Below are positions 44,282 to 54,290 of a DNA stretch of 64,000 nt, piece by piece. The stretch spans positions 90,006,893 through 90,070,892 of the forward strand of contig CM026426.1 of the NCBI GenBank assembly GCA_014871385.1. Reading direction: 5' to 3'. The notes beneath the pieces are model-generated. The model did no database searches. It was given only the letters and a program-made list of their open reading frames with translations, and was not told where the DNA came from. Position 1 is the first letter of the stretch. Every line of letters starts with the position of its first letter. The DNA is from Ceratodon purpureus. Taxonomy: Eukaryota; Streptophyta; Bryopsida; Pseudoditrichales; Ditrichaceae. The position numbers were made by a program, and so were the translations under genes.

Positions 44282-45279
44282 AAATGAAAAAAATTAAAAT
44301 TAAAATTAAAAAATTAAAGAAAAAACGTCTCATATGTTCAGAGGAGCATGCTACCATTCTGTTTTCAGATATCGAATCAGAAGTGTGTGTCATATTAGAT
44401 TGTGAGTGTACATTATCCCCTGTGTACTTTTTTCAAATATCAGTTAATGCAGTGGACGTTTCAACTTGTGCTAATTCATTGGAACATTGAGTGCTGTATC
44501 TGTCATTGTAATGACAGACTCCTTTTGGTGTTCGTAGGCAGTGGGAGGAACTACAGAAAGAGGACAACACCATCGCGCCCTTTGAGATGTGGATTCGAGA
44601 AGTAATATTCCGACGCAATATTGTGAACCCTAGTGGAGATGATTTAGACGCGGTTAAGCTTTGCAGTAAGCCAAGCATGAAAGCGGAGAGATTTTGTAGA
44701 ATTAAAGCGTTTGGTAACCACTTCCGCATCAAAGATGAACGCACGGAGACAGTAGACACCTATGACTGCGGAGTTGTTTGTCTTCATGAATGGGTTACAG
44801 AGGACGGACATGTTACGAAGAGGTATACCGTGGGTGAGATAATTGATATTATTCGATTGGATTATGGAAAGCTATTTACACCAATCGTCTTATTTAAATG
44901 TAGTTGGGTGAAGGCTACTGACAACCGAGGGAATCCAACATACATGCGAGATAGAGATGGATTTCTCATTGTTAACTTCAAGCATAGAGAAAAGAAGGAC
45001 CATGATCCTTTTATATTTCCGGAACAGTGCTCGCAGGTGTTCTTCTCTGATGAAAGAGATCGCAAGGGTTGGAAAGTCGTCATGAGGACAGAGCCACGAT
45101 CACGTCGAGTGATGCAAGAAGTACCAGACGAGGAAATAATTACCACGTCTGCGGAGGCACCTGGTCTACAACCGCCGTCAATAGAGAATATTCCCCCCTC
45201 CAGAGGATTGGCATCGGCTATGGAGCTGACGGATGAAGAAAACCGACTTGCTATGTCAGACTTTCGAGAATGTACTTAA
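41230..45279 (+). CDS. tnp2: CACTA transposase, tnp2 family (Transposase_21, DUF4218, DUF4216)
   Basis: Three exons, 41230-42942, 43175-44082 and 44538-45279, join in phase through GT-AG introns of 232 and 455 bp into an uninterrupted protein of 1120 residues. CPCMDC near residue 12 is the end of a shortened transposase-associated zinc region. The Transposase_21 core includes LSADGMTPFKLYRS near 350 and GTIACPPCG near 470. DUF4218 covers about 660-800 (YPVERYNKTLKKYV). DUF4216 lies at about 975-1060 (VLFKCSWV, then PFIFPEQCSQVFF). No stop or frameshift is visible, so the element may be autonomous. It should cut at the CACTA ends in the nucleus. The N-terminus is short, and a 5' exon may be missing. 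Confidence 0.88.
44223..44278. repeat. (TA)n microsatellite in tnp2 intron 2
   Basis: About 28 TA units, followed by a run of AAATTAAAATTAAAA. Confidence 0.97.
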
Positions 45280-45833
45280 TCGGATTAGTGTGATTCGAAG
45301 AGTTTTTTTACATTTCTGAAACGATTTGTGTAATTATGGTTTGAATCCGCAATTATGAGGTCTATGATGTACTCAATGTCAAAAACCTATGCTAAAGCGG
45401 CAATGTATATTCGTTGCATTATAGAGTAATCGAGGTATCTATTCCTTCTGATTTAATGATTTTCATGCTACCGGTACTTGTTTTGTAATTTTATGGATTG
45501 TAACAAGTAAGCAATATTTTCGTGTATGGTACTCTGGTTCCAATGGTCGAGACATAATGGCAATTTATGTGTGTGCATATGCAACGAATCTGAAGGTCTA
45601 ATTACAGTTTTGATGATCGCAGATTGAAGGAATTGTCGAGTTCAATGTAGACCATTGTATAACACAATCAAAGCACTCATAAGAATGACGTGAAAGCAAA
45701 AAAAAATGGCCAATATCAGGTACTGACTTTACCGGTATATATGGGAGAATTCAATAATACAGTAGATGAATAATTGTGACATTTTTTTTCTTAGAGCTGG
45801 ACTGTTTAAAAGTTCCCTTTACCAAAGCTGAGC

Positions 45834-45864
<31 letters not shown>

Positions 45865-46210
45865 TACAGTGACAGCGGAGAGGGTTGTTGGCAATATGTT
45901 TTTATATTTCTTAATTGTCCATTGTTGGTATACTCTTTTAAGAGAGTAGAGGGAGAGAAAGAATCAAAAAATACATTAGGAAAATTTTTCATTAATCACA
46001 CTCATGTGAACTGCGCAGAGAACTGCTTGTTCATATGAAACAGAGGATGCCAAATGTGACACAGAGGATCGAAGTCGCATGCAGTGTACGAGTTCTTCAT
46101 CTTTTCCTGCATGCTCACATGTGTTGTAGTCGATCAAGTATACTCTTCTTTCTACATAGTGTAGTAGAGATGTTTCCTGGTCCAATGTAGCAATCGTTCC
46201 ACCTCTTACG
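45280..46210. other. Intergenic, poly-A tract
   Basis: No gene seen. A 27-base A run at 45837-45863 is the only clear feature. It forms the 3' flank of tnp2 and the 5' flank of the first coiled-coil cargo gene. Confidence 0.6.
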
Positions 46211-46717
46211 ATGAACTCGCATCAAATGAACGTCCTGTTGCAGGCTGTGAGGAATTTAGAAGATGCTCAGATGGCGACGTGGTTGTCTGAACGCGAGTTG
46301 CAGAGTCTGCGTGAAGAAATTCCTCAGATTAGTGTGCGACGTATGCGACTGGAGTATATGCAAGCCCGGGACAACTACAACCATCAACTTGACACTCTGG
46401 CAGGAATGATAACAAGGTTAAGGAGCCCTTGTTCAACACATTCACAGGAGGCCATGGAGGAGGCAATCAGTGAGCAGCTTCGTCGTGTCACGTCTGCTAG
46501 ATTGAGCAAAGTTACGGCAAATCACAACGCATGGCGTGCTCGGGAGAGGAGGGACCTACTTGAGGAGATGATCACAATGAAGATTCGCAGGCTTGAACGG
46601 GAAAGAGCTTTGGAAGCCATAGCTTTAGGAAATTGTCATAGTCCTATGATTGAGTTAGCAAGGGCTGCGTTGGAAGCGAAACCTCGACCCTTGTCGTCTG
46701 AAGATGTTCACGCATAG
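46211..46717 (+). CDS. Coiled-coil cargo protein, family C member 1
   Basis: 168 residues, mostly predicted helix. The start MNSHQMNVLLQAVRNLEDAQ is followed by long charged heptad-like stretches (SERELQSLREEI; RRLERERALEAIALG) and a short conserved end (NCHSPMIELARAALE). Its closest relative in the window is the frame at 48,100-48,594, which aligns along almost its whole length. No known domain recognised. It is the first gene right of tnp2 inside the CACTA element, on the same strand. Its role is unknown; a structural or partner protein of the transposition machinery is only a guess. Confidence 0.6.
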   Translation: MNSHQMNVLLQAVRNLEDAQMATWLSERELQSLREEIPQISVRRMRLEYMQARDNYNHQLDTLAGMITRLRSPCSTHSQEAMEEAISEQLRRVTSARLSKVTANHNAWRARERRDLLEEMITMKIRRLERERALEAIALGNCHSPMIELARAALEAKPRPLSSEDVHA

Positions 46718-47982
46718 TGCCTGTGAGGGCACAAAACTATTAGGGGTACCGCTAACCGCATGAGCAGAGAATCACAAGCAGACTCATAGTAACAGTAGCT
46801 ATTTGTTATCTTCTTTACCATTTATAAAGCATGAATACGGGAAGAACGATGACTGTTTATGGTGTATGAATATTTGTCACATGCGAAGACGCGTTTTGAA
46901 GATTATAATTTTTGCAAAGAACATACGATTTTCTGAGATGATTTACATGCTCCTCCTCTGTATTGTTCTCCTTCGACTGGTTTGTTTCAATTACACAGAC
47001 ACTCCAATTTCTTGTCATTTTGTTCACGTGGTTGCCCATTTTTCTTACCTTATTCTCTTCTTGATATTCAATAAACCTGTGTAATCATGCTTTTGGTGTT
47101 TTGGAGTTCCTTGTGAGAGGTCGATCAGCGTTGATTCACACAGTTCTTTGATTGACTTATTTTCAACGCCCATATTGACCACTCTGAGAATACTCTGTAA
47201 ACCAGACTAGTCAGAGTTTGTTTTTGAACAGTTTTCGAAAAGTAGATGTTAAATTTCTCGTCACCATGTCCGTGGTGCCGGGAGCTTTATACCATATCGT
47301 TTGCAGAAGCTATGGTGGTTTACTATATATGGGTTCAAACTGATACGATCTTCCAGATTCAAGCCTTGGTGGCTTGGTGTTCGTGGACAACCATTTGATG
47401 CTGCCGTGGCAACCCCCGGGTGCTTGTGCCGGGTTTCAAATGGTCCCCACGTCACCCACCCCACCACGCTTGTCACCGACCCTACCGCGCTAGAGCATCA
47501 CGGTTGAATGGCCGTCCTACCACGGCAGAGAAGCATAGCCATACCAGCACAGTTGACAGGTGCCAAAATTTTTTCCCCCCTTCATTTAAGTCAAATATTT
47601 TTACAATCAGTTTCGGAACTCAATGTGTTATACTCAGCTGGGATTATTGAATTTGATTTCTCTCCTAGGTGAAGTAGATGTCGCTCATCTTCATACACAT
47701 GTAAGTAATTTATCAATAATCACACTTCCAGAGATTAATTTTCTGGGAACTAAATCACCTTCTTCGCTTGCTAGCAGTGACCTTTTTAGACACAAGATAT
47801 GTGAATATTTGAAAGATTTATTCTCCTTGCATGTCAGTGTGAGTATGGACATGGGCATGTATTGTCTAAACTACCAGTCCAATTGACATGTACGGGATAC
47901 ATTTATGGGAGTTTCCTTTTGTTGCGTTAAACATGCACAACCAAGAAGCTCCTATAACATGGAAGTCTTCAAATTTATACGA
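46718..47982. other. Intergenic with a GC-rich patch and a shared promoter-like segment
   Basis: 47,265-47,530 is unusually GC-rich, with CCGTGGT near its left edge and ACCACGG near its right edge, perhaps a degenerate inverted-repeat insertion. 47541-47630 is similar to 50941-51040 (CAGCACAGTTGA...GTGCCAAAA...AACTCAATGTG). No gene. Confidence 0.5.
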
Positions 47983-48059
47983 GGGAATGCAGAGAGAATG
48001 CAGAGAGAATGCAGAGAGAATGCAGAGGGAATGCAGAGAGAATGCAGAGGGAATGTAGA
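47983..48059 (+). repeat. 11-bp tandem repeat, seven units
   Basis: Seven units of G(A/G)GAATG(C/T)AGA. Eleven is not a multiple of three, so any frame cycles through all phases. It lies just before the start of the second family C frame. Confidence 0.95.
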
Positions 48060-48099
48060 ACAATGCTTTGAAACTGATTTTGTTGACAGCCGTAGAGTG

Positions 48100-48594
48100 A
48101 TGGAGGAGCTCGTGGAGTGTGTGAGGAAGCTAGAGAACGCGGAGATTGGGACTCTGATTTCGAGACTAGAGCTTTGTAACCTAAAGAGCGAGGTAGATAT
48201 TATTGACGTGCCGCTACTCCGTAATGCTGCCAGGGCTGCGCAGGATACATACGAGACATAATTAGATGTATTGTCCAACCTTCTTGTACTTATCAAGACG
48301 GCAAATTTCAGGCGATCCCAACTTCAGGTTGACAGATCGATCGGGAGACATCTAGAGAACGTCATAAATGCCAGAACGGAGAAAGACAAAGCGTATTACC
48401 GGTGGTGGCGCGCTAATCAACGTGTGCATCATTTAAAAAGCATGATAAAGAAAGCCGAGGAAGAGCTAGCTACACATGAGGCAGCTGAGCAGGCCGCCAG
48501 AGAAGAATGTCATGCGCCGGTGGTACAGTTATCTCAGGTGTGGACTAGATGTAGGGCAAGAAGTCAGCAGAGACTGGTGACATATCCTTTGTAG
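48100..48594 (+). pseudogene. Coiled-coil cargo protein, family C member 2, with in-frame TAA
   Basis: From the ATG at 48,100, MEELVECVRKLENAEIGTL aligns with the start of member 1. The frame meets TAA at 48259-48261 and then continues in the same phase to 48,594 with LDVLSNLLVLIK, matching LDTLAGMITRLR of member 1. The stop lies exactly where member 1 has Gln, so one C-to-T change in CAA explains it. Downstream helices and the EECHAPVVQL end match member 1's GNCHSPMIEL. Translation of only the N-terminal 53 residues is possible. Confidence 0.65.
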
Positions 48595-49666
48595 CACATT
48601 TCTCTTTGTGCAAAGCTTTGAAGTGAATGCGAGTTTTTTTTATTTATTTTAATTTTTTATTTGGCTACAGTGGAATAAGTCGGTTTTTGAATTAGATAAT
48701 GATAAATATATTGACCATGGAAATGCCGAATGCCTTTGGCAATCTGCCCAGCAATATGCATAGCTTCAGGAAATTGGAATGGGCCTCCTCCTTATTAGTA
48801 CAAATCAGAATATGTTTAGAGACTGTTGCCTCCTTCCTCTGCGCAGCCGACGTTTTCTTACGTAAAACATTGCAGAGAAGATTGTTTGCAAATTTTGAAA
48901 TCAATGAACGACTTCTCTTGCCAACAGCCCAACAGAATCTCTTCACAATATTAGGCTAATCACTGAGTTCAAACAGGTAATTACCTCGCTTTCAAAGACA
49001 TCACCCTTCACTCCAGGAAACAGTCTCCGTGCAAACCTGCCTGTGTTTTCTTATAGAGGTGACCATGCAATCTTTTAGAGATATCCAATGCAGCTTTGTT
49101 AGATAAAACTTCCAAGTGTCGAAGCCTTAGACTTTACTCTACTCTTGTGAGGAGCCAGAAATTTAAATGTTTAGGTACTTTCCAAGCAAGGGAGAGAACC
49201 GAGGAGGAAAGGGAAAAAAAATAAACCAGGGAAAGCATCTCAGTCAACAAGAATTGAAGCAGCAGTTATGAGGAAGCAGAAGTCAAGAGCGGTAGTCCTC
49301 AAGCACAGCGAAGACATCAGAGGGAAATTTCAACATACACTGATTTAGAGATTGAAGATTGGGTATCTTTAAATCTCAAGTAGACCGAAAGGTCTTTTTT
49401 TAACAAGGGGTGACAGTGTCTTAATGTTTATGTCACGATATCAGCAAAAAACTAAGTTTTCTTTTACAGTTTCTACTACAGGAGTCCGAAGCAGATCTGC
49501 TAAGCTATCCCAGTGTGCTCTTTTCAGCAAAAAATAGAGAGAAAATCTATCAGGAAAGAAAAAAAGAGAAAGAGCTCACTGGGATAGTATATATGTGTTG
49601 GTTCTAAGGTTGAGCTCCATCTTGAGTTTCCACGGCTCAATTCTGGTCTGAATCAACCATTTTCTC
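48595..49666. other. Intergenic, no gene supported
   Basis: Contains short frames on both strands (for example 48,699-48,959 plus) without domain or homologue in the window. It is the 3' flank for both neighbouring genes, which converge here. Confidence 0.5.
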
Positions 49667-50278
49667 CTAGTAGTTGGGGTCGTAGCCATTGGAGCAAGAG
49701 CCCTCGCGAGTTGTGAAGGACTTCTCCGCGCTATTTTTGCTCGATCCCCCGGATGAGGATGACAGGTAGCCGCGGTCATTGCATATGCGGACGCCATCAA
49801 CACGGTAAGGGGAACCAGAAGGAACTCCGCCGCTGGAGGAGCTCGTTTCTTCAGCGCCGTCGGTTCCTTCAGTGGCGACATTGGAAATTTGGGTTGCGTG
49901 ATCGGAGGAAGCGCGCTCGGCGGGGACCTCCTTTGGGGGGGATGTCACACATACACAGTAATCGACTGGGTCGTCGGGTGTCTCCTTTCGCTCGGACAGG
50001 GAGGAGCCTTCGGAAGTATCACTCAGCTCAATTGGGTTGGCTGGAGATGTCCCGTCTCGATACACAAAACAATTCTGCAGATATTCAGTGAAGGACAAAC
50101 CGGAGATCGCTTCGAGGGCATCCACATCCTGCGAGCATTCCTCATTGAAATCAAATACATTGGAATGGCCCAGAAGATGTGCCAATGCGGGGATGTCAGG
50201 GTATTGCGCCCTGGTTTTCTCCTGCTGCAAAAACACCAAGGTTAACCATCGCAATAGCAGGGTACGCTCGCTCTCCAT
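49667..50278 (-). CDS. Family D acidic protein, member 1 (CACTA cargo)
   Basis: 203 residues from the ATG at 50,278. The N-terminal domain starts MESERTLLLRWLTLVFLQQE, continues with a Pro-Ala-Leu-His pattern (DIPALAHLLGHSNVFDFNEE) and LSFTEYLQNC, and ends in ANPIELSDTSEGSS. A Ser-rich C-terminus contains DYCVC. It aligns over about 100 residues with the proteins at 53,778 and 55,398. The PIELSD plus acidic/Ser run resembles a SUMO-interaction motif. No named family recognised. It is the only member on the minus strand. Confidence 0.65.
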   Translation of the reverse strand: MESERTLLLRWLTLVFLQQEKTRAQYPDIPALAHLLGHSNVFDFNEECSQDVDALEAISGLSFTEYLQNCFVYRDGTSPANPIELSDTSEGSSLSERKETPDDPVDYCVCVTSPPKEVPAERASSDHATQISNVATEGTDGAEETSSSSGGVPSGSPYRVDGVRICNDRGYLSSSSGGSSKNSAEKSFTTREGSCSNGYDPNY

Positions 50279-51612
50279 TGCTCCGGCTCGGGGAGATCAA
50301 GTAGAACAAAGTGAGAAGCAGGCGGGCGGAAGGACTGCGAGTGGGAGCCAGAGGAAAGAGACAACGGCGGAGAAAGGGACGACTAGGGACCAATTTATTC
50401 AAGGACGCACCAGGGACACAACACAGGGAAGGTTTGGACATCATGGACATCGATCGGAGAAGATGGGTCATTATGGCAAGATCGCCCATGATTTGAAAAT
50501 CAGGAGACATTAACAGCCAAAAGGAAACAGAGTAGATGGGCGGGGGGGAGCTTGACAAGACCGCGCTCAGAAGGATCATTGCCATCGGATCCTTACGATC
50601 AGCAGCAATTATGGAAGATCCTCTCATCGGATTGTAGAGGGCACAAGAGGAGTCCCTCCATCCAGATCAGAAGGGCTAAGCGGAGTCCACAAGACATCAG
50701 CATCAATAAGGGAAGCAACATCGACAAGACTCAAAGCAAATCAACACAGCGCAACGGCAACACTTAGCTGTGATCGTGACCGAAGCCAAGGGAGGGAAAC
50801 ACCATGGCGGGAGGAAGTGACCGCGAGAGACAGAGCATAGGGGGCGCCGGATGTAAGACTGGAACCTGTAACAGGCGTGACGGGAGGAAGGCGACCCTAT
50901 CACGCCAAAGCAGCACAGTTGAAAGGCGACCCTATCACACCAGAGCAGCACAGTTGAAACGTGCCAAAAAAATTTAATTGTTTTTTTAATTTTTTAATTT
51001 TTTTTAAATCTTAGAATCTGTCTCGCAACTCAATGTGGTACCCAAGCTGTGTCCACACATACTTTTATCACTTAAGTGTAACACCTGCATACCTTTACCT
51101 CGCATTCTAATTGTGTTTCATATCCAATCATTCTCTTCTATTGAAAAATCCCTATAATCCTTCCCACCGTATCAAAATTTCCACAAGTTTACCAGTTTCT
51201 TGTTAGAGTCATGGATTTGCACATTCGCAAAATATCAAGCAAATTCAATGCAGCTGTTTTAACCACTTGAGTCCTTACTCACTTTTCGAACTCATAGTGG
51301 TACTTGAGGAGTGGAGATGTCTTGTAGTTTACTTCAATAAGTTTCCAATGCAGACTTCAATGCTGAACTACAGACCTCGGTGTCATCGACAAAGGAGTAT
51401 CCCCCGAAGTATAGAAGTGAAATTCTTACAATTGGATTCACCTCTCTGCTATGGTTTCTCTAGGTGGACTGTTTTACTTGTTCATTCCATTCCTCATATG
51501 AACATTACATCTACTTCATTTTTCTGCACACAGATTTCCACCTTGAAGAGATTGTTAAGTATTTATTTGGTCACTCGATAGCGTAGAGGGAAGGAGAAAA
51601 TCAAACCGCTCC
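50279..51612. other. Intergenic with 35-bp tandem duplication and shared segment
   Basis: Two adjacent 35-bp units (GCGACCCTATCAC...CAGCACAGTTGAAA) lie at 50891-50925 and 50926-50960. The segment 50941-51040 resembles 47541-47630. The rest lacks a supported gene. It includes the 5' flanks of the family D gene (left) and the basic protein (right). Confidence 0.6.
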
Positions 51613-52477
51613 ATGGCCACCGAAACAGAGAACGAACCGGCAATTACCGTAGACAGCGTAATTGAACCAGTAGATGAGGGTCATACCGGGATTGATGGTG
51701 AATGCGAGTATAGTGGCCCTGAACATGACGCCCAACTTCCAGGAGAAGAGAACGATCATGCTCTTAAATGTGGAGAGTCTTGCTTCATTAGTGGAGGTTC
51801 TCCTCACACGGACCTTCAGGTAGATGTCGACAAGAGTGCACAAGGATGTTCAGGGGAGAAGTCACAGCGTCGAAGAGGACTAAAAGGAAGAAGACTGAGA
51901 GCTCCTTCTTTCCAAAGGAGGAAATTCAGACCCGAACCTGGCACTCCGAGTGATTCCGACTCATGGGACACTAAGGAGCGTAGGAGGCAGAATGTGACTA
52001 CATCAGATTGGCAATCTATGAAAGGGAAGAAAGCAAAACTGGATGTGTCAACTTCGCGAAAAGTGGAAGGTGATGCTCCAATTCCCGAGGCTGACAGCCC
52101 TAGTCCCGAACGTCTCCTTTGACTACGAGCAACGGACTGTGGAGCAAGAGTATGGTGTTCGACATTGTAAGTTTGTGATAACCGAACTCAACTATGTGAA
52201 TTTTGATTCAATTTATTGTACGAGGCCAAAGATAAGATCTGTACATAACCGTCGTATGTCTAAGTTGGATCCTCTGAGAATTAAAAGATATTTCGGTATT
52301 TATCTGGATGCACCATTGCTTGAAAGGCTGAATTCTGTTAACGCAGCAGTGATTGTGGGGTGTTTTGCACATGGAATAGCAGACACGATCCAGGCGAGGG
52401 CATGCTGGTTCGTGAATGAGTTCTATGATGACTGTGAATGCGAATGCTCTAGAAAGAAACGAGCCCGCTGGAGTTAA
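51613..52477 (+). CDS. Basic/acidic cargo protein, two overlapping frames
   Basis: The first frame (51613-52122, 169 residues) starts MATETENEPAITVDSVIEP, is acidic, then Arg/Lys-rich (KSQRRRGLKGRRLR, a likely nuclear signal), with Ser-Pro motifs at the end. The second frame (to 52,477) carries a compact domain-like segment, EYGVRHCKFVITELNYVNF to LERLNSVNAAVIVGCFAHG, and ends in a Cys-rich CECECSRKK tail. The frames overlap at 52043-52122 in different phases; a +1 shift near 52.1 kb would fuse them. Either the gene is frameshifted or an unrecognised splice joins them. Family unknown. Confidence 0.45.
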
Positions 52478-53777
52478 ATTATCAAACGTCTCCTCTATCT
52501 ACAAATAGAACTATTCGTCAGACTTGAAGTTGAAGTTAAATCAGATCGAGGTCAGAGACGATAGAAGGTTGTATCTGTTGATAAGCATTTACTGCAAGCA
52601 ATGACATATGTTTTCTATAGTACGCAGTTGTAATTTTCGTTTCTCAATTCCTCTTTTCCATGCGACTATCCACCTGGGAACCATTTAAATCCTAGTGTGG
52701 TTTTCTCAGAGTCTACCGAGTTTGTTTAGGGGCTGCTGTAGTTGTGTTCATGAGTTTGTTTCGTACATACAGAACGGATATGTTTTTTTATTCCAGTATC
52801 TCTTAATATCCGAAACTTGTTTGATCATTGATGAAAACTGATGACATTTTGCAGTTATCTCTTTGGAAATGTATGATGAATCGTAGTAGGATGGGGACTG
52901 ATGATATCATTATTTGTGTTGTTTGTTTTGGACACGATATTGGAGTAAGGAACCTGCCGCAATGACGATGTCGCCTAAGACATTTCAAAGGAACATTGGA
53001 TAGTGCAAAATTTGCGTTTGATTCAAGAGTATGTGTTGTTACTAGACTATGCATTTAAAATCTCTGTTTCAAATTTATCCTCCTGTAATCACCTTTAGAA
53101 GGCTACAATTCAACCATGCCTACTTGGAGTGCAGATCTATATTGAATCACACAGAGTGGAATGCAATTGACGATTCATAGTGATAGCAGGTTTAGTCAAA
53201 TGCAGTAAAGCTTAATTCATCGTGGTTTTATTTCACTCGACTTGAGCATATGAATGACCATATCTCTATTAAACATTTTTTTTTCATTGTTATTATGCAG
53301 TTCTTTTGCTACACGTTTATGATCTTCCTGAATTAAATATATCTGTGTAGCTGAGTCTCTGGCACTACAGAAGGTCTTAATTCACCAGTAACTAAAGTCT
53401 GTCACTAACTTGTTGCTAGCAACGAATGTATTTCAGCTGAATGTTAATTAACGTTAACAGAAAACAGCAACGGATGTGATGCGCGGATATGGGGCAGACT
53501 AGACTCTATGAGAAGACATTCCATCACTGTAATGGGGGCGGACGTGATCATTGTAAGTTTTACCTGCACCACTTGTTATGATGGACTATGGAGTTGCCCT
53601 GTCACGCTCTGGTCCTGTCGATTCGTGGCCTTCTTCTTCATTTTTCTAACTTTTGCACTATACTCCCAATGCAGGTTGGAGAGTAGTCAGTTGCGTGTCT
53701 TCCAGAGTTGCGTTGAGTCTACATTTCCAGTGCATTCTGTGAGTGGTATTGTCTGTGCGGAGAGGAGAGTCAGAAGT
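52478..53777. other. Intergenic / 5' untranslated region with probable intron
   Basis: No coding sequence supported. A plausible intron end (CTCCCAATGCAG|GTTGG) near 53,675 lies about 100 bp before the next gene, so part may be spliced leader. Confidence 0.45.
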
Positions 53778-54290
53778 ATGGACATCGAGAAAGGCTGCTT
53801 GTTGGCTTGGATGTCAATAGTATTCTTCAATCGAAATTCGAAGGACAAATGGACCAACAAGCGCTGGCTCCCCAATGTTCCTCACCTTGCAGAACTGGTT
53901 CGAATCTCTAATGCGTATACTTTTACAGATCAGTGCTACCAAGAGGTGGTTTACCTGGGACGCGTCTCCGGGTACACCTATGGTGAATTCCTTCGGCATT
54001 TGAATGTACCAGGGGTGAGTCAAGGTTTCTCCGCGGCAAACCCGATTGACCTTGATGATCCATCCGATGCCAGCTCCGACCTCTCCGCAACGAACAACAC
54101 AAATTCCGAGTCTCTGTCTCATCGGGTCAGCCTGGAAGTCGGAATGTCCATGTCCGATGCTACCGACGGAGTGATGACCGACAGTGAGGAGAGTGGATAT
54201 GGTGATCTGAGTTCCGAGGTCGGAGCGGAGACCGTCGAGTATTGCGTCTGTGATGCAGAGGAGAGAGTGGACCACTGCGTCTGCGAGTAG
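53778..54290 (+). CDS. Family D acidic protein, member 2 (CACTA cargo)
   Basis: 170 residues from the ATG at 53,778, chosen because homology to the other members starts there; the frame is open further upstream. MDIEKGCLLAWMSIVFFNR, then KRWLPNVPHLAELVRISNAY, YTYGEFLRHL and SAANPIDLDDPSDASSDL. The C-terminus is acidic and carries two Cys-Val-Cys units (EYCVCDAEERVDHCVCE). PIDLDD followed by acidic and Ser residues is a good SUMO-interaction-like match. No known domain. It lies in the same orientation as member 3, 1.1 kb downstream. Confidence 0.65.
   Translation: MDIEKGCLLAWMSIVFFNRNSKDKWTNKRWLPNVPHLAELVRISNAYTFTDQCYQEVVYLGRVSGYTYGEFLRHLNVPGVSQGFSAANPIDLDDPSDASSDLSATNNTNSESLSHRVSLEVGMSMSDATDGVMTDSEESGYGDLSSEVGAETVEYCVCDAEERVDHCVCE

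Noticed and set aside
44433..45146. Minus-strand frames opposite tnp2 exon 3
   Set aside because: The plus strand encodes DUF4216 here and the exon phases agree with tnp2.
47983..48059. CRISPR-like array
   Set aside because: The units are 11 bp with no spacers; this is a simple tandem repeat in plant DNA.
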